64,000 nucleotides of DNA. Source: Pseudoroseicyclus_A sp041714655. GTDB lineage: Bacteria > Pseudomonadota > Alphaproteobacteria > Rhodobacterales > Rhodobacteraceae. The stretch is taken from assembly GCF_041714655.1 (NCBI RefSeq), contig NZ_CP168219.1, positions 3,100,001 through 3,164,000 on the forward strand, read 5' to 3'. The position numbers and the translations under genes are program-made. Below the pieces are notes generated by a model. That model was not told where the DNA came from. It was given only the letters and a program-made list of their open reading frames with translations, and did no database searches. Below are positions 7,432-15,938 of the stretch, in pieces. How positions within the stretch are numbered: the first letter of the stretch is position 1; each line of letters starts with the position of its first letter.

Positions 7432-8055
7432 ATGGCCCGCCGCGACATCCGCCCCGCGGCCGACAATCTCTACTCCATCTTCGTCTCCTGGTCGAAGATC
7501 GCCCTGCCGCTGATCGCGCTGGGGCTCCTGTCGACGCTCTTCCTCTTCACCCGCCACGAGGCGCCGGGGGAGGTGCCCTTCGCCGAGGTCGAGAAGATCG
7601 CCCGCGAGCAGCGGGTGGCGAGCCCCTCCTATGCCGGGGTGGCGCAGGATGGCTCGGCCATCGCCATCGCCGCAGACGAGATCCGCCCCGACACCGGGGG
7701 GGAGGAGGCCTTCACCATTCTCCGCCCCCGCGCCCAGGTGGACGCCGCCGACGGCACGGGGCTGACCATCACCGCCGGCACCGGGCGGCTCGACCTCACG
7801 GCCCGCCGCGCCGAGCTCACCGGCCTCGCCCGGCTGACCACCACCAACGGCTACCGGATGGAGACGGAGGGTGTCACCGCCGACCTCGCCACGGGGCAGA
7901 TCGAGAGCCTCGGGCGGCTCGCCGTGCAGGCGCCCTTCGGCATGATCGAGGCGGGGGCGCTGAGCTGGGGCGGGCGCGGCGCCGGCAAACTTGTGTTCTC
8001 CGGCGGCGTCCGCCTGCTATATGATCCCGCCCAACAGGGAGCCTCCGACCCATGA
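7432..8055 (+). CDS. lptC: LPS export system protein LptC
   Basis: A 207-residue protein with one N-terminal membrane anchor (about residues 19-40, SKIALPLIALGLLSTLFLF) and a periplasmic beta-rich domain with the YRMETEGVTADLATGQIES pattern typical of LptC. It links the LptB2FG transporter to LptA and passes lipopolysaccharide across the periplasm. The start lies three bases after the rnd stop, and its stop overlaps the lptA start (ATGA). The order lptC-lptA-lptB supports the call despite the low sequence conservation of LptC. Confidence 0.88.
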   Translation: MARRDIRPAADNLYSIFVSWSKIALPLIALGLLSTLFLFTRHEAPGEVPFAEVEKIAREQRVASPSYAGVAQDGSAIAIAADEIRPDTGGEEAFTILRPRAQVDAADGTGLTITAGTGRLDLTARRAELTGLARLTTTNGYRMETEGVTADLATGQIESLGRLAVQAPFGMIEAGALSWGGRGAGKLVFSGGVRLLYDPAQQGASDP

Positions 8056-8525
8056 TCCGCCGCCTCGCCCTCCTCCTCGCCCTCGTCATCGCCGCACCCG
8101 CGGCCGCGCAATCCACCTTCGATCTCGGCCGGATCGAGGTGGACCCGGACGCCGAGGTCGAGGTCACCGCCGATGCGCTGGACATCAGCCAGGAGGACGG
8201 CGCCGCCGTCTTTTCCGGCAATGTCACCGTCACCCAGGGCGAGATGGCGATCACCGCCGGCGCGGTGCGCGTCACCTACAGCGAGGAGAGCGGCGAGATC
8301 ACCGCCCTCTCCCTTTCCGGCGGCGTCACCTTCGTGACCCCGGAAGAGGCGGCGGAGGCCGATGCGGCGGAATATGACCTTGCGGCCCAGCGCCTGACGC
8401 TGACCGGCGGCGTGCTGATCCAGCAGGGGCCGAGCGCCATCGGCGCGGAAAGCGCCGTCATCGATCTCGCCGCCGGCACCGCCCGGCTCGAGGGCCGCGT
8501 GCGCACGGTGATCGGGGGCGACTGA
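8052..8525 (+). CDS. lptA: LPS transport periplasmic protein LptA
   Basis: A 157-residue protein with a signal peptide (MIRRLALLLALVIAAPAAAQ) and an OstA-type beta-jellyroll domain, seen in VTADALDISQEDGAAVFSGNVTVTQGEM, where the F-x-G-x-V pattern is typical. It forms the periplasmic bridge that carries LPS from LptC to LptD. It overlaps lptC by four bases and lptB by one (TGATG), so the three are translated together. Confidence 0.9.
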   Translation: MIRRLALLLALVIAAPAAAQSTFDLGRIEVDPDAEVEVTADALDISQEDGAAVFSGNVTVTQGEMAITAGAVRVTYSEESGEITALSLSGGVTFVTPEEAAEADAAEYDLAAQRLTLTGGVLIQQGPSAIGAESAVIDLAAGTARLEGRVRTVIGGD

Positions 8526-9277
8526 TGGCGGACCTTCAGCTCACCGAGGGCGAGGCCGGGCTCCGCGTCATCTCTCTCCGCAAGAGCTACCGCAAGCGGC
8601 CGGTGATCCGCGACGTCTCGCTCACGGTGCACCGGGGCGAGGTGGCGGCGCTCCTCGGCCCCAACGGCTCGGGCAAGACCACCTGCTTTTATGCCATCGC
8701 CGGCCTGGTGCTGCCGGAGGGCGGGCAGGTGATCCTCGACGGGCGCGACGTCTCGGCCCTGCCGATGTACCGCCGCGCCCAGCTCGGCATCGGCTACCTG
8801 CCGCAGGAGATGAGCATCTTCCGTGGCCTCTCCGTCGAGAACAACATCCTCGCGATTCTCGAAATCGCAGAGCCCGACCCCCATGCCCGCCGCGAGCGGC
8901 TGGAGGAGCTTCTGACCGAGTTCTCGATCACCCACCTGCGCCGCACCCCGGCGCTGGCGCTTTCCGGCGGCGAGCGGCGGCGGGCGGAGATCGCCCGCTG
9001 TCTCGCCGCCGATCCGGCCTATGTGCTGCTCGACGAGCCCTTCGCCGGGGTGGACCCGATCGCCGTCGGCGAGATTCGCGAGCTGGTCTCGCAGCTCAAG
9101 ACCCGGGGGCTCGGCGTGCTCATCACCGACCATAACGTTCGCGAGACGCTCGAGATCGTCGACCGGGCCTACATACTCCACGACGGCCGCGTCCTGATGA
9201 GCGGCAGCCCGGCAGAGGTGGTGCGCGACGAGAACGTGCGCCGCGTTTACCTGGGGCAAACCTTCAAGGTCGGCTGA
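8525..9277 (+). CDS. lptB: LPS export ABC transporter ATP-binding protein LptB
   Basis: A 250-residue ABC ATPase with Walker A GPNGSGKTT at 45-53, the LptB-type signature LSGGERRRAEIAR, Walker B YVLLDEPFAGVDP and the switch histidine in TDHNVRETL. It powers extraction of LPS from the inner membrane with LptF and LptG, which are not in the window. It is the last gene of the coupled lptCAB run. In many proteobacteria rpoN follows lptB; here the next gene is hpf, after 223 bases that hold a promoter-like sequence. Confidence 0.95.
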   Translation: MADLQLTEGEAGLRVISLRKSYRKRPVIRDVSLTVHRGEVAALLGPNGSGKTTCFYAIAGLVLPEGGQVILDGRDVSALPMYRRAQLGIGYLPQEMSIFRGLSVENNILAILEIAEPDPHARRERLEELLTEFSITHLRRTPALALSGGERRRAEIARCLAADPAYVLLDEPFAGVDPIAVGEIRELVSQLKTRGLGVLITDHNVRETLEIVDRAYILHDGRVLMSGSPAEVVRDENVRRVYLGQTFKVG

Positions 9278-9300
9278 CGGGGGCGTGGCATCGGCGCCGC

Positions 9301-9331
9301 TTGACATCCCCTGCCGAAATACGCGCAAGAT
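9301..9331 (+). promoter_or_regulatory. Candidate sigma-70-type promoter for hpf
   Basis: A consensus -35 box TTGACA (9301-9306) followed 19 bases later by CAAGAT (9326-9331), a weak -10. It lies in the 223-base gap after lptB. The hpf start itself has a strong AAGGAGAG site. The spacer is long, so this is tentative. Confidence 0.35.
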
Positions 9332-9500
9332 GGGGGCTGATGACGCTCCCGATCCATCAGTTTCACGGGCGAGCGGCGCCGCTAGGGCGCGCCTCCCCCA
9401 CGCGGGTCGGGTCGCCATCATCCCCCCCGACGGACCGGCGCCCGGCGCATCATGCGCCGCCTGCAGTCATGCCGGTCCCGGTGAACGGTAAGGAGAGACG

Positions 9501-10088
9501 ATGCGCACTCAGATCAGTGGCAAGCAAATCGATATCGGCGAATCCCTGCAGTCGCATGTGAGCGCCCAACTGGACGAGACGGTCGGCAAGTATGCCGGCC
9601 GGCCGACCGACGCCAATGTCGTGTTCTCCAAGTCCGGCTTCGAATACACCTGCGAAGCCGTCGTGCATTTGTCGACCGGGCTCAACGTCTCCGCCAAGGC
9701 GGCGGCGCCCGAAATCTACGCCGCCTTCGATGCGGCGAACGAGAAGATGGACAAGCAGCTCAGGCGCTACAAACGCCGCCTGAAAGACCATCACAAGGAG
9801 CGCGTCACGCCTGTTGAACTTATGGCGGCAGGCTCTTATATCCTCGCCCCATCAGAAGACGACGAAGACGGGGCGGGTGAGACAGACGCAAATGGCTGGG
9901 CACCGGTCATCGTCGCCGAGATGGAGACGCATATCCCATCGCTTTCGGTCGGAGAGGCCGTGATGCAGATGGAGCTGGCACATGCGAGCGTGCTGGTCTT
10001 CCGCAACGAGAAACACGGGCAGATCAACGTCGTGCACAAGCGCGACGACGGCAATATCGGCTGGATCGACCCGCAAGTCACGCGCTGA
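9501..10088 (+). CDS. hpf: Ribosome hibernation-promoting factor, long form
   Basis: A 195-residue protein with two domains: an N-terminal ribosome-binding beta-alpha domain (about 1-100, MRTQISGKQIDIGESL... with a basic RRYKRRLKDHH end) and a C-terminal dimerisation domain (about 135-195, VGEAVMQMELAHASVLVFRN... GNIGWIDP). Long HPF proteins join two 70S ribosomes into inactive 100S dimers in stationary phase. A strong AAGGAGAG ribosome site lies three bases before the ATG. It is followed by ptsN, a common pairing in proteobacteria. Confidence 0.93.
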   Translation: MRTQISGKQIDIGESLQSHVSAQLDETVGKYAGRPTDANVVFSKSGFEYTCEAVVHLSTGLNVSAKAAAPEIYAAFDAANEKMDKQLRRYKRRLKDHHKERVTPVELMAAGSYILAPSEDDEDGAGETDANGWAPVIVAEMETHIPSLSVGEAVMQMELAHASVLVFRNEKHGQINVVHKRDDGNIGWIDPQVTR

Positions 10089-10133
10089 AGGCCGACGGCA
10101 GAGCCCGGCCACTCAGCCAATTGGGACGGTGGA

Positions 10134-10598
10134 ATGGATCTGAGCCAGATTCTCAAACCTGAGGCCGTGCGCGTTGTCAGCGCGGTCTCAAGCAAGAAGC
10201 GGCTGTTTCATGATCTCGGCGAAACCGCGCAGGCCTGTCATGGCCTGCCGGCGGGCGAGGTCACTGAAGCACTGCTCGAGCGCGAGGGGCTGGGGCCAAC
10301 CGGCTTCGGCAATGGTGTGGCCCTGCCCCATGCGCGGCTCGATGACCTCAAGCATGTGGTCGGGCTGTTCATGCGGCTGGAAAAGCCGCTCGATTTCGAC
10401 GCGGTGGACCGGCAGCCGGTCGACCTCGTCTTCGCGCTGATCGCCCCCGATTCGCCGGGGGTGGAGCATCTGAAGGCGCTGGCGCTGGTCTCGCGCACGC
10501 TGCGCGATGCCGGCACCTGCGCCAAGCTGCGGGCCAACAGCGACCCCGCGACGCTCTACGCGATCCTGACGGAAAGCCGCGCGCACCAGGCGGCCTGA
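10134..10598 (+). CDS. ptsN: PTS IIA-like nitrogen-regulatory protein PtsN (EIIA-Ntr)
   Basis: A 154-residue protein of usual EIIA-Ntr length. The phosphorylated histidine is His66 in NGVALPHARLD. It acts in the PtsP-PtsO-PtsN phosphorelay that senses nitrogen and potassium state, in the cytoplasm. It lies 45 bases after hpf and ends two bases before the stop of the convergent sulfotransferase gene, leaving no room for a terminator between them. Confidence 0.93.
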   Translation: MDLSQILKPEAVRVVSAVSSKKRLFHDLGETAQACHGLPAGEVTEALLEREGLGPTGFGNGVALPHARLDDLKHVVGLFMRLEKPLDFDAVDRQPVDLVFALIAPDSPGVEHLKALALVSRTLRDAGTCAKLRANSDPATLYAILTESRAHQAA

Positions 10599-10600
10599 CC

Positions 10601-12007
10601 TTACGCCGGTGGCGCCCAGGCGCCGAACCCCAGTAGCTCGAAATCACGCGGATAGGCGGCGCGCGCAGCCGCCTGCAGGGGCTCGTCCGCAATGGCGGCG
10701 AGCCGCTGGCGATGCGGATCGGTTTCGCCAAGCGCCGGCGCCTCGCGGCCGAGCCGCGCGGCGAGGCGGGGCAGGTCGTCCGCCAGCTCGTCCTCGCGCA
10801 GCACCAGCCCGGGCATGGCCCAGGCCGAGAAGCCCTGCAGAACGGCGGTCTGGCTGGCCCATGCCGGATCGATCCGCTGCGCCGTCTGCCCGGCGATGTT
10901 CGAGCGCACGAACTTGAGGAAGGTCAGGAAATTGGCGCGATGCGCGGCCATGTCGGCCGGATCCGCCTCGGGCTGGAAGCCGAACTGGATGGCGAGCACG
11001 CGGCGGAGATCGTCGTAGCCCTCGGGCCCGCCGGGCGCCACCTTGTCGCAATAGGCGGCATGGGCGCGGGCGAGCGGATGGCGCAGCACCGTGAAGCTCC
11101 GCCGCTCGGGATGGGCGGCCAGCCAGGCTTTCAGCTCTTTGCCGGTGAAGCCCTTCTGCGGCGGCGCGCCATCGAGCTCGCGCAGCCATTTGCGCACCGC
11201 CGCCAGCGGCCCGGCCGGGATCGGCAGGTGGATCACGGGCGAGGCGGCCGCCGCCAGCCAGCTCGGCACGCCGGGGCCGCGGCGCGGCTCGAAATTCGGG
11301 GTCCGCGACAGGTCGAACCGGTCATAGCCGGCCAGCGCCGCCTGCATCTCGCCGAAATTCTCGACGCGCTCTTCCATGGGCTCGGGGTTCTGCTTCTTCA
11401 GCGTCCGGTCGAGCGAGCTCAGCCCCTCCACCCCCAGAAACTTCGCCAGCCCGTTCAGCGTGTCGAGCTCGAAGAGATCCTCGTAATCGAGGTAATAGGC
11501 CGTCTGGCCGGTGACCTGCAGGGCCTTCTGGATCTGGAGCTGGAAGCCCTGCACCCTCGCCAGATGCTGCTCGAAGGCCTCGGCATCGAAGACCGCCTTG
11601 GCGCGGTGCTGGGCCGATTTCGCGTCTGTCACCTTCCAGTAGCCGGTCGCATCGGCGATGCGGCGCGAGATGAAGCAATCGAGCGGGTTGCGCGTCAGCA
11701 CCACCTTGGCGATCCGCGGATCCTCCAGCACCGGCAGCAGCACCCGCTGGTCGTGATTGTGGAAGTAGCGAAAGCCGTTGAGCCCCGGGGCGGTGCGGAT
11801 CGCCTCCACCAGCCGCATCGGGTCGGCGTCGCGCTCTTCCCGGGAGATGCCGAGGATCTCGGTGCCCTTGAGGGTGCCGATGATGAAGGTGTTGAACGCC
11901 TCGCCATGGCAGGTGACGCCCTCCATGGCGTTGAGGTTCGCCTCGAGAAAGTTCGAGCCCGTGCGCATCTCGGCGAAGACGACGAAAGCATCGAACGGGC
12001 CAGCCAT
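10601..12007 (-). CDS. Sulfotransferase-like protein with two modules (NodH-like N-terminus)
   Basis: A 468-residue protein. The N-terminal half has a PAPS 5'-phosphosulfate loop, AEMRTGSNFLE (about 12-22), and a 3'-phosphate motif in LTRNPLDCFISRR, as in NodH/Stf0-type sulfotransferases. The C-terminal half has RSFTVLRHPLARAHAAY, resembling the Sulfotransfer_2 family but without an evident 5' loop. It probably transfers sulfate from PAPS to a glycan. It is coupled to the upstream GT14-like gene by TGATG and is last in a galU-glycosyltransferase operon. CysQ, which destroys the product PAP, is encoded nearby. The acceptor is unknown. Confidence 0.75.
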   Translation of the reverse strand: MAGPFDAFVVFAEMRTGSNFLEANLNAMEGVTCHGEAFNTFIIGTLKGTEILGISREERDADPMRLVEAIRTAPGLNGFRYFHNHDQRVLLPVLEDPRIAKVVLTRNPLDCFISRRIADATGYWKVTDAKSAQHRAKAVFDAEAFEQHLARVQGFQLQIQKALQVTGQTAYYLDYEDLFELDTLNGLAKFLGVEGLSSLDRTLKKQNPEPMEERVENFGEMQAALAGYDRFDLSRTPNFEPRRGPGVPSWLAAAASPVIHLPIPAGPLAAVRKWLRELDGAPPQKGFTGKELKAWLAAHPERRSFTVLRHPLARAHAAYCDKVAPGGPEGYDDLRRVLAIQFGFQPEADPADMAAHRANFLTFLKFVRSNIAGQTAQRIDPAWASQTAVLQGFSAWAMPGLVLREDELADDLPRLAARLGREAPALGETDPHRQRLAAIADEPLQAAARAAYPRDFELLGFGAWAPPA

Positions 12008-13710
12008 CAGCGCACCAGATAGGGTTTGCGCGCCGCGCGGCGGCGGCCGGCGGCACCCGGATCGACCGGGAAATCGCCCATCAGATGCGGATGCATCCCC
12101 TCGTTCTTGAGTTGCTGGAGGAACTGCCCGAAGCCGCCGAGGTCGACCATCTTCGGCACCTCCGTCAGCCGCCGCTCGCCGGGCGCGGCGCCGGTGGCGG
12201 CCTCGGCGGCGTGCTGGAGCACCTCCATCGGCGCCTCGATGAACTCCGCCATCGTCCAGACCTGCACGCGGGCCTTGGCATAGGGCGAGCGGAGCGCGGC
12301 GATGTGATCGGCCTCGAGCTTCTGCAGCCGCGCCGCCTCGGCGCGCACCGCGCCGAAATCTCCGCCGGCGCGGAAGAGCGCCACGGCCCAGGCGCCGGAG
12401 ATGACGGAGATCGTGGCGTTCTGGTCCTTGGCGATGATCCAGGAGATCGCCTCGGTATCCGCCGGCCCGTAGGAGAAGCACTGCCGCTCGCCCCGGCCCG
12501 ACCAGATGAGGTTGGTCAGGAACGCCCGCGGGTTGTAGTCGCGGAGCGCAGCAGAGGCAGAGAGCGCCCCCGCCACATGCGCCTGCCCGCCCTCGAACTC
12601 CGCCACATCGGGACCGAAGAGATGCCCGTGCACCCGGGCGCCGGAGAGCCGCGCGAGCCAGGGGGCGAAATCCTCGAAGAGCTCCTCGAACCCCTCGAAG
12701 ACGGAATAGCGGGCGCTCGTGATCCCCCGCTCCCAGTTCTCGTTCGGGAAACGCGACTGCATGTAGAGCCCCGGCCGCCCCCGCGTCCGCCTCTCGGTGG
12801 CCTTGGCGAAGACACGGTCGATCTTGCCGGGGTTGGGCTCGGCGTCGCGCTTGGGCGCGATGGTGCCGAGGAAGGTGTCGTAGAGCAGATCCGCCTGCGG
12901 CCAGATCTTCCGCGCGACGAAGCAGTCGGAGCGGCGCAGGAGCTCGAGATGATCGTCGTAGAAGATATGCGGCTTGCCCTGGAAATCGAACTTCGAGAGC
13001 GTCAGCGACCGGCTTTCGACCTCCGTCGAATAGAGCCGCACCAGCGTCTGGAAATAGCTTTCGTCGGGGATCCAGACCCGGCGGAAGTAGCGGTCATGCG
13101 CCGGGCGCATCGGGTCCGTCAGGATGGCGGAAAGGGTGCGGCGCGTCAGGCACCACCACTGGCTGCCCATATGCGGCACGATCCCCGCCGGGATGCGCCG
13201 GCGGACGCCGAGCCGCCGCTGCAGCTTCACATAGCGGTCGAAGAGCTTGCGCTGGCGCTTCCACGAGAAGGGGAAGCGCAGCGTGAACCGCTCGTCGCTG
13301 AGGCCCCCGACCGTCCAGGGGACGTCAGCCGTGGTGGCGCTTTCGATGAAATCCGTCTCCGGCCGGGCGGCGAGCCAGGCCTTCAGCTCCTCGATGGGCC
13401 GCAGCGGCAGGCAGGAGCCGGAGGCGAGGAAGACATGGCCGACGTCGCGGTGCTTCAAGAGCATCTGCTCGGCGGCATCCTGCGTCGCCGCCACCAGCCC
13501 CCAGGTGCCCCATTCGCAGCGGTGGCGCCTGGCGAAGCTGACCATCGGGCCGAGGTCGGCCAGCGCCTCGGTGAAGCGGGCGTGATCCTCGCGCGAGACA
13601 TTGCGGTCGACATGCACGACGACGGGGCAATCCGCCTCGACCCAGCGGCGGATCACCTCCTCGGCGCGGGTGAGCGCCGTGTGGACGAGCATGATGACGC
13701 CCAATCTCAT
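12007..13710 (-). CDS. GT14-like (core-2/I-branching type) glycosyltransferase
   Basis: A 567-residue protein. The first ~300 residues match the beta-1,6-N-acetylglucosaminyltransferase (GT14) family: VVVHVDRN, VFLASGSCLPLRPIEE, GSQWWCLTRRTLSAIL and DESYFQTL are in the expected order. The remaining ~260 residues form an extra domain often found with this family in Rhodobacterales (I believe DUF5927). It probably adds a sugar branch to a surface polysaccharide. I start it at MRLGVIMLVH, with GAGGGCGGG before it. It lies ten bases after the GT gene upstream and overlaps the sulfotransferase gene. Confidence 0.75.
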   Translation of the reverse strand: MRLGVIMLVHTALTRAEEVIRRWVEADCPVVVHVDRNVSREDHARFTEALADLGPMVSFARRHRCEWGTWGLVAATQDAAEQMLLKHRDVGHVFLASGSCLPLRPIEELKAWLAARPETDFIESATTADVPWTVGGLSDERFTLRFPFSWKRQRKLFDRYVKLQRRLGVRRRIPAGIVPHMGSQWWCLTRRTLSAILTDPMRPAHDRYFRRVWIPDESYFQTLVRLYSTEVESRSLTLSKFDFQGKPHIFYDDHLELLRRSDCFVARKIWPQADLLYDTFLGTIAPKRDAEPNPGKIDRVFAKATERRTRGRPGLYMQSRFPNENWERGITSARYSVFEGFEELFEDFAPWLARLSGARVHGHLFGPDVAEFEGGQAHVAGALSASAALRDYNPRAFLTNLIWSGRGERQCFSYGPADTEAISWIIAKDQNATISVISGAWAVALFRAGGDFGAVRAEAARLQKLEADHIAALRSPYAKARVQVWTMAEFIEAPMEVLQHAAEAATGAAPGERRLTEVPKMVDLGGFGQFLQQLKNEGMHPHLMGDFPVDPGAAGRRRAARKPYLVR

Positions 13711-13720
13711 GCGCCCGCCC

Positions 13721-14725
13721 TCACGCCCAGTTGCCCTTGGACATGAGCCCGAGGATCTCGAGCTGCCGCCAGTTGATGTATTTCTCGCTCCACTGGCACC
13801 AGAGGTCGGGCTCGCTCTGCGTGCCGCCGCCCGCATAGGCGCGGTATTCGCGGCTCGCCGCGTAATGCTGGCCGCGCGTCAGCTCCTCCGCCGCCTTCTC
13901 GGCGAAGGTGCCGAGGAACTTGGTGTGGAGGAGCAGCCCCGAGGCCTTCTCGCCCCCCCATTCGTCATAGGTCGCGTTGAGCCCCCGCGGCAGCAGGCAA
14001 TGGGTCGAGCTGTCGTAGACGCAGGCGCGGTCCCATTTCACCAGCGGGATCTTGTTGAGCGCCGGCGCATGGGCCGGCGACTCGGCGAAGAAGGTGCGGG
14101 CGCGGGGGCCGCCCTGGATCCAGAGGTTGCCGAGCTTGGGGTTGCGCTGGATCATGTAATTGCCGCTGTCGAACCAGCAGGCGACCTCCAGCGGGTCCTC
14201 CCCCCGCCGGTATTCGGCGGCGCCCTTGGGATACATGTCGAGCAGCATGGCCGAGAAGCTCTTGATCGAACTGGCGTCGAGCCAGTCGGTCAGCGCGCGC
14301 AGCGGCCGCGTGTCGCAGAAGGGGAAGACGAAGAGCTCATCGGGGTCGACCGTCAGCGCCCAGTGGCCGGGGGCATGGCGCATGGCGAGCCAGTTCAGCC
14401 AGTCTGCCCCGAAGCGGGCGCGCTTGTAGCTGGCCTTGGTCGTCCAGAGAGAGACATCGGGCTGCTCGGCGAGGAATTCGCGGCCGCCGTCCGTCGAGCC
14501 GTTGTCGACCATCAGGAAATGGCCCACCCCCATCTGCCGGTAGTAATCGAGGAAATGCGGCAGGCGCAGATTCTCGTTCCGGAAGGTGGAGAAGACGAGC
14601 AGGTCGCTGCGGCGGATCTCGCCCGTCCGGTCGGTCACCGCGCTCAGCTCGCGGCGCTTGCGAAAGGCGCGGATGCGCCAGCGCTTGCGGCGCAGCCTCA
14701 GCCGGTATGCCTGCCTGAACCCCAA
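13721..14725 (-). CDS. Glycosyltransferase family 2/92-like protein
   Basis: A 334-residue protein with a GT-A fold: FRNENLRLPHFLDYYR, MVDNGSTDGGREFL (nucleotide-sugar part) and TVDPDELFVFP, which has the acidic D-x-D-like metal motif. A short basic N-terminus (RLRLRRKRWRIRAFRKRR) may bind the membrane surface. It belongs to the DUF4422/GT92-like group often seen in capsule loci. It follows the GT4 gene by 39 bases and precedes the GT14-like gene by 10, so it is part of the galU operon. Donor and acceptor sugars are unknown. Confidence 0.75.
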   Translation of the reverse strand: MGFRQAYRLRLRRKRWRIRAFRKRRELSAVTDRTGEIRRSDLLVFSTFRNENLRLPHFLDYYRQMGVGHFLMVDNGSTDGGREFLAEQPDVSLWTTKASYKRARFGADWLNWLAMRHAPGHWALTVDPDELFVFPFCDTRPLRALTDWLDASSIKSFSAMLLDMYPKGAAEYRRGEDPLEVACWFDSGNYMIQRNPKLGNLWIQGGPRARTFFAESPAHAPALNKIPLVKWDRACVYDSSTHCLLPRGLNATYDEWGGEKASGLLLHTKFLGTFAEKAAEELTRGQHYAASREYRAYAGGGTQSEPDLWCQWSEKYINWRQLEILGLMSKGNWA

Positions 14726-14764
14726 GGCTCACCCCTCATCTGCCGGCCCGCCCGCGAGCCGCTA

Positions 14765-15931
14765 TCAGGTCATGCTTAACACGGCCCTGAAATGCGCCTC
14801 CCAGCTCGGCGGCTCATATGGCGGGGCGGCGGGCGCGTCCGCCACCATCGCGCCAATGCTTGCCCGCCAGTGATACGCATCCGATTCGCGCAGGTAAACG
14901 GGTCTGTCGCCGAGCGTTTCGCGCCAGACCGGCAGGTCGAGCGCGAGCACGGGGGTGCCGAGGGCGAGCGCCTCATGCGCGGGCAGGCCGAAGCCTTCGG
15001 CAAGCGACGGCATGAGCAGCGCCCGGGCGCCCTTGAGGAGCGTGACGAGCTGGCCGTCGGTCAGGCCCCGCCGCTCGATGACGGCGCGGGGGGCGGCATC
15101 GAGCCGGGCGAAGAAGGCCGGGCTTTCCCAGCCGCGATGCCCGCAGAGATAGAGCTGCGGCGGGTCCGGCAGCTCCTCCCAGACATCGAGAAGGAGCCCA
15201 AGATTCTTGCGCGGCTCCAGCGTGCCGATGGAGACGAAATAGGGCTCTTGCGGCACCAGGTCGTCCGGCAGCGGCTCGGGCGCCGCGATCTCGACGCCGA
15301 GGGGCACGACATGCACCGGCCGCGGCGCCGGCAGGCGGCGGCGGATCGAGGTGGCGACGGTGCCCGAGGAGGTGAGGATCAGATCGGCATGGGTGGCGGT
15401 GGCGGCGAGCTGCTCGGTGAAGCGCTGCGCCGTGCCGGGGCGGCAGAATTCAGGGTGATCGAGGGGGATCGTGTCGTGGATGAAGATGGCGAGCGTGGCG
15501 CCGGAGACGCTCTTCATCGCGATGAGCGCCTCCTCCGTCAGCCCGGTATGGCCGGTGACGAGGCAGGCGGTGCCCGCAGGCAGATGCCGGCGGAGGAGCC
15601 GCCCGAGCCTGGCATGGGGGGCCCGCCCCTTGGCGAGGGCACGCAGGGCCGTCTCTGCCCCCGCCCGCGCCGGGGCGCGGGGCCGCAGGAGCCGGGCGCG
15701 CAGATCCGGCTCGCCCCAGGGGGCCCGGCCCAGAAGCCGCTGGGCCGCGGCGGAGAGCCCCGCCTGATCGAGAAGAAGATAGCCCGCCCTCGTGCGGACG
15801 AGCCCGAAGGCCGGCTGCGGCGCGGCGAGGAGCGCGGCCAGATAGGCCGCCTCCACCCGGTCGACGCCCGTCAGAACGCGGCCGGCCCGTGAGACCAGCC
15901 GCGTGACATCGAGAAGCCGAGCCGGGGGCAA
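14765..15931 (-). CDS. Glycosyltransferase family 4 (GT-B)
   Basis: A 388-residue protein with the two-domain GT-B layout. The C-terminal domain has YFVSIGTLEPRKNL, LMPSLAEGFGLPAHEALALG and a final VLALDLPVWRE, the usual GT4 donor-binding pattern with its EX7E-like glutamates. It starts seven bases after the galU stop, so the two are co-transcribed. It probably builds the backbone of a surface polysaccharide from a nucleotide sugar. Confidence 0.82.
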   Translation of the reverse strand: MPPARLLDVTRLVSRAGRVLTGVDRVEAAYLAALLAAPQPAFGLVRTRAGYLLLDQAGLSAAAQRLLGRAPWGEPDLRARLLRPRAPARAGAETALRALAKGRAPHARLGRLLRRHLPAGTACLVTGHTGLTEEALIAMKSVSGATLAIFIHDTIPLDHPEFCRPGTAQRFTEQLAATATHADLILTSSGTVATSIRRRLPAPRPVHVVPLGVEIAAPEPLPDDLVPQEPYFVSIGTLEPRKNLGLLLDVWEELPDPPQLYLCGHRGWESPAFFARLDAAPRAVIERRGLTDGQLVTLLKGARALLMPSLAEGFGLPAHEALALGTPVLALDLPVWRETLGDRPVYLRESDAYHWRASIGAMVADAPAAPPYEPPSWEAHFRAVLSMT

Positions 15932-15938
15932 GGCGTGG

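Noticed and set aside
9278..9500. Missing rpoN between lptB and hpf as a deletion
   Set aside because: The gap shows no remnant of a sigma factor, and I recall lptB-hpf-ptsN without rpoN as common in Rhodobacterales.
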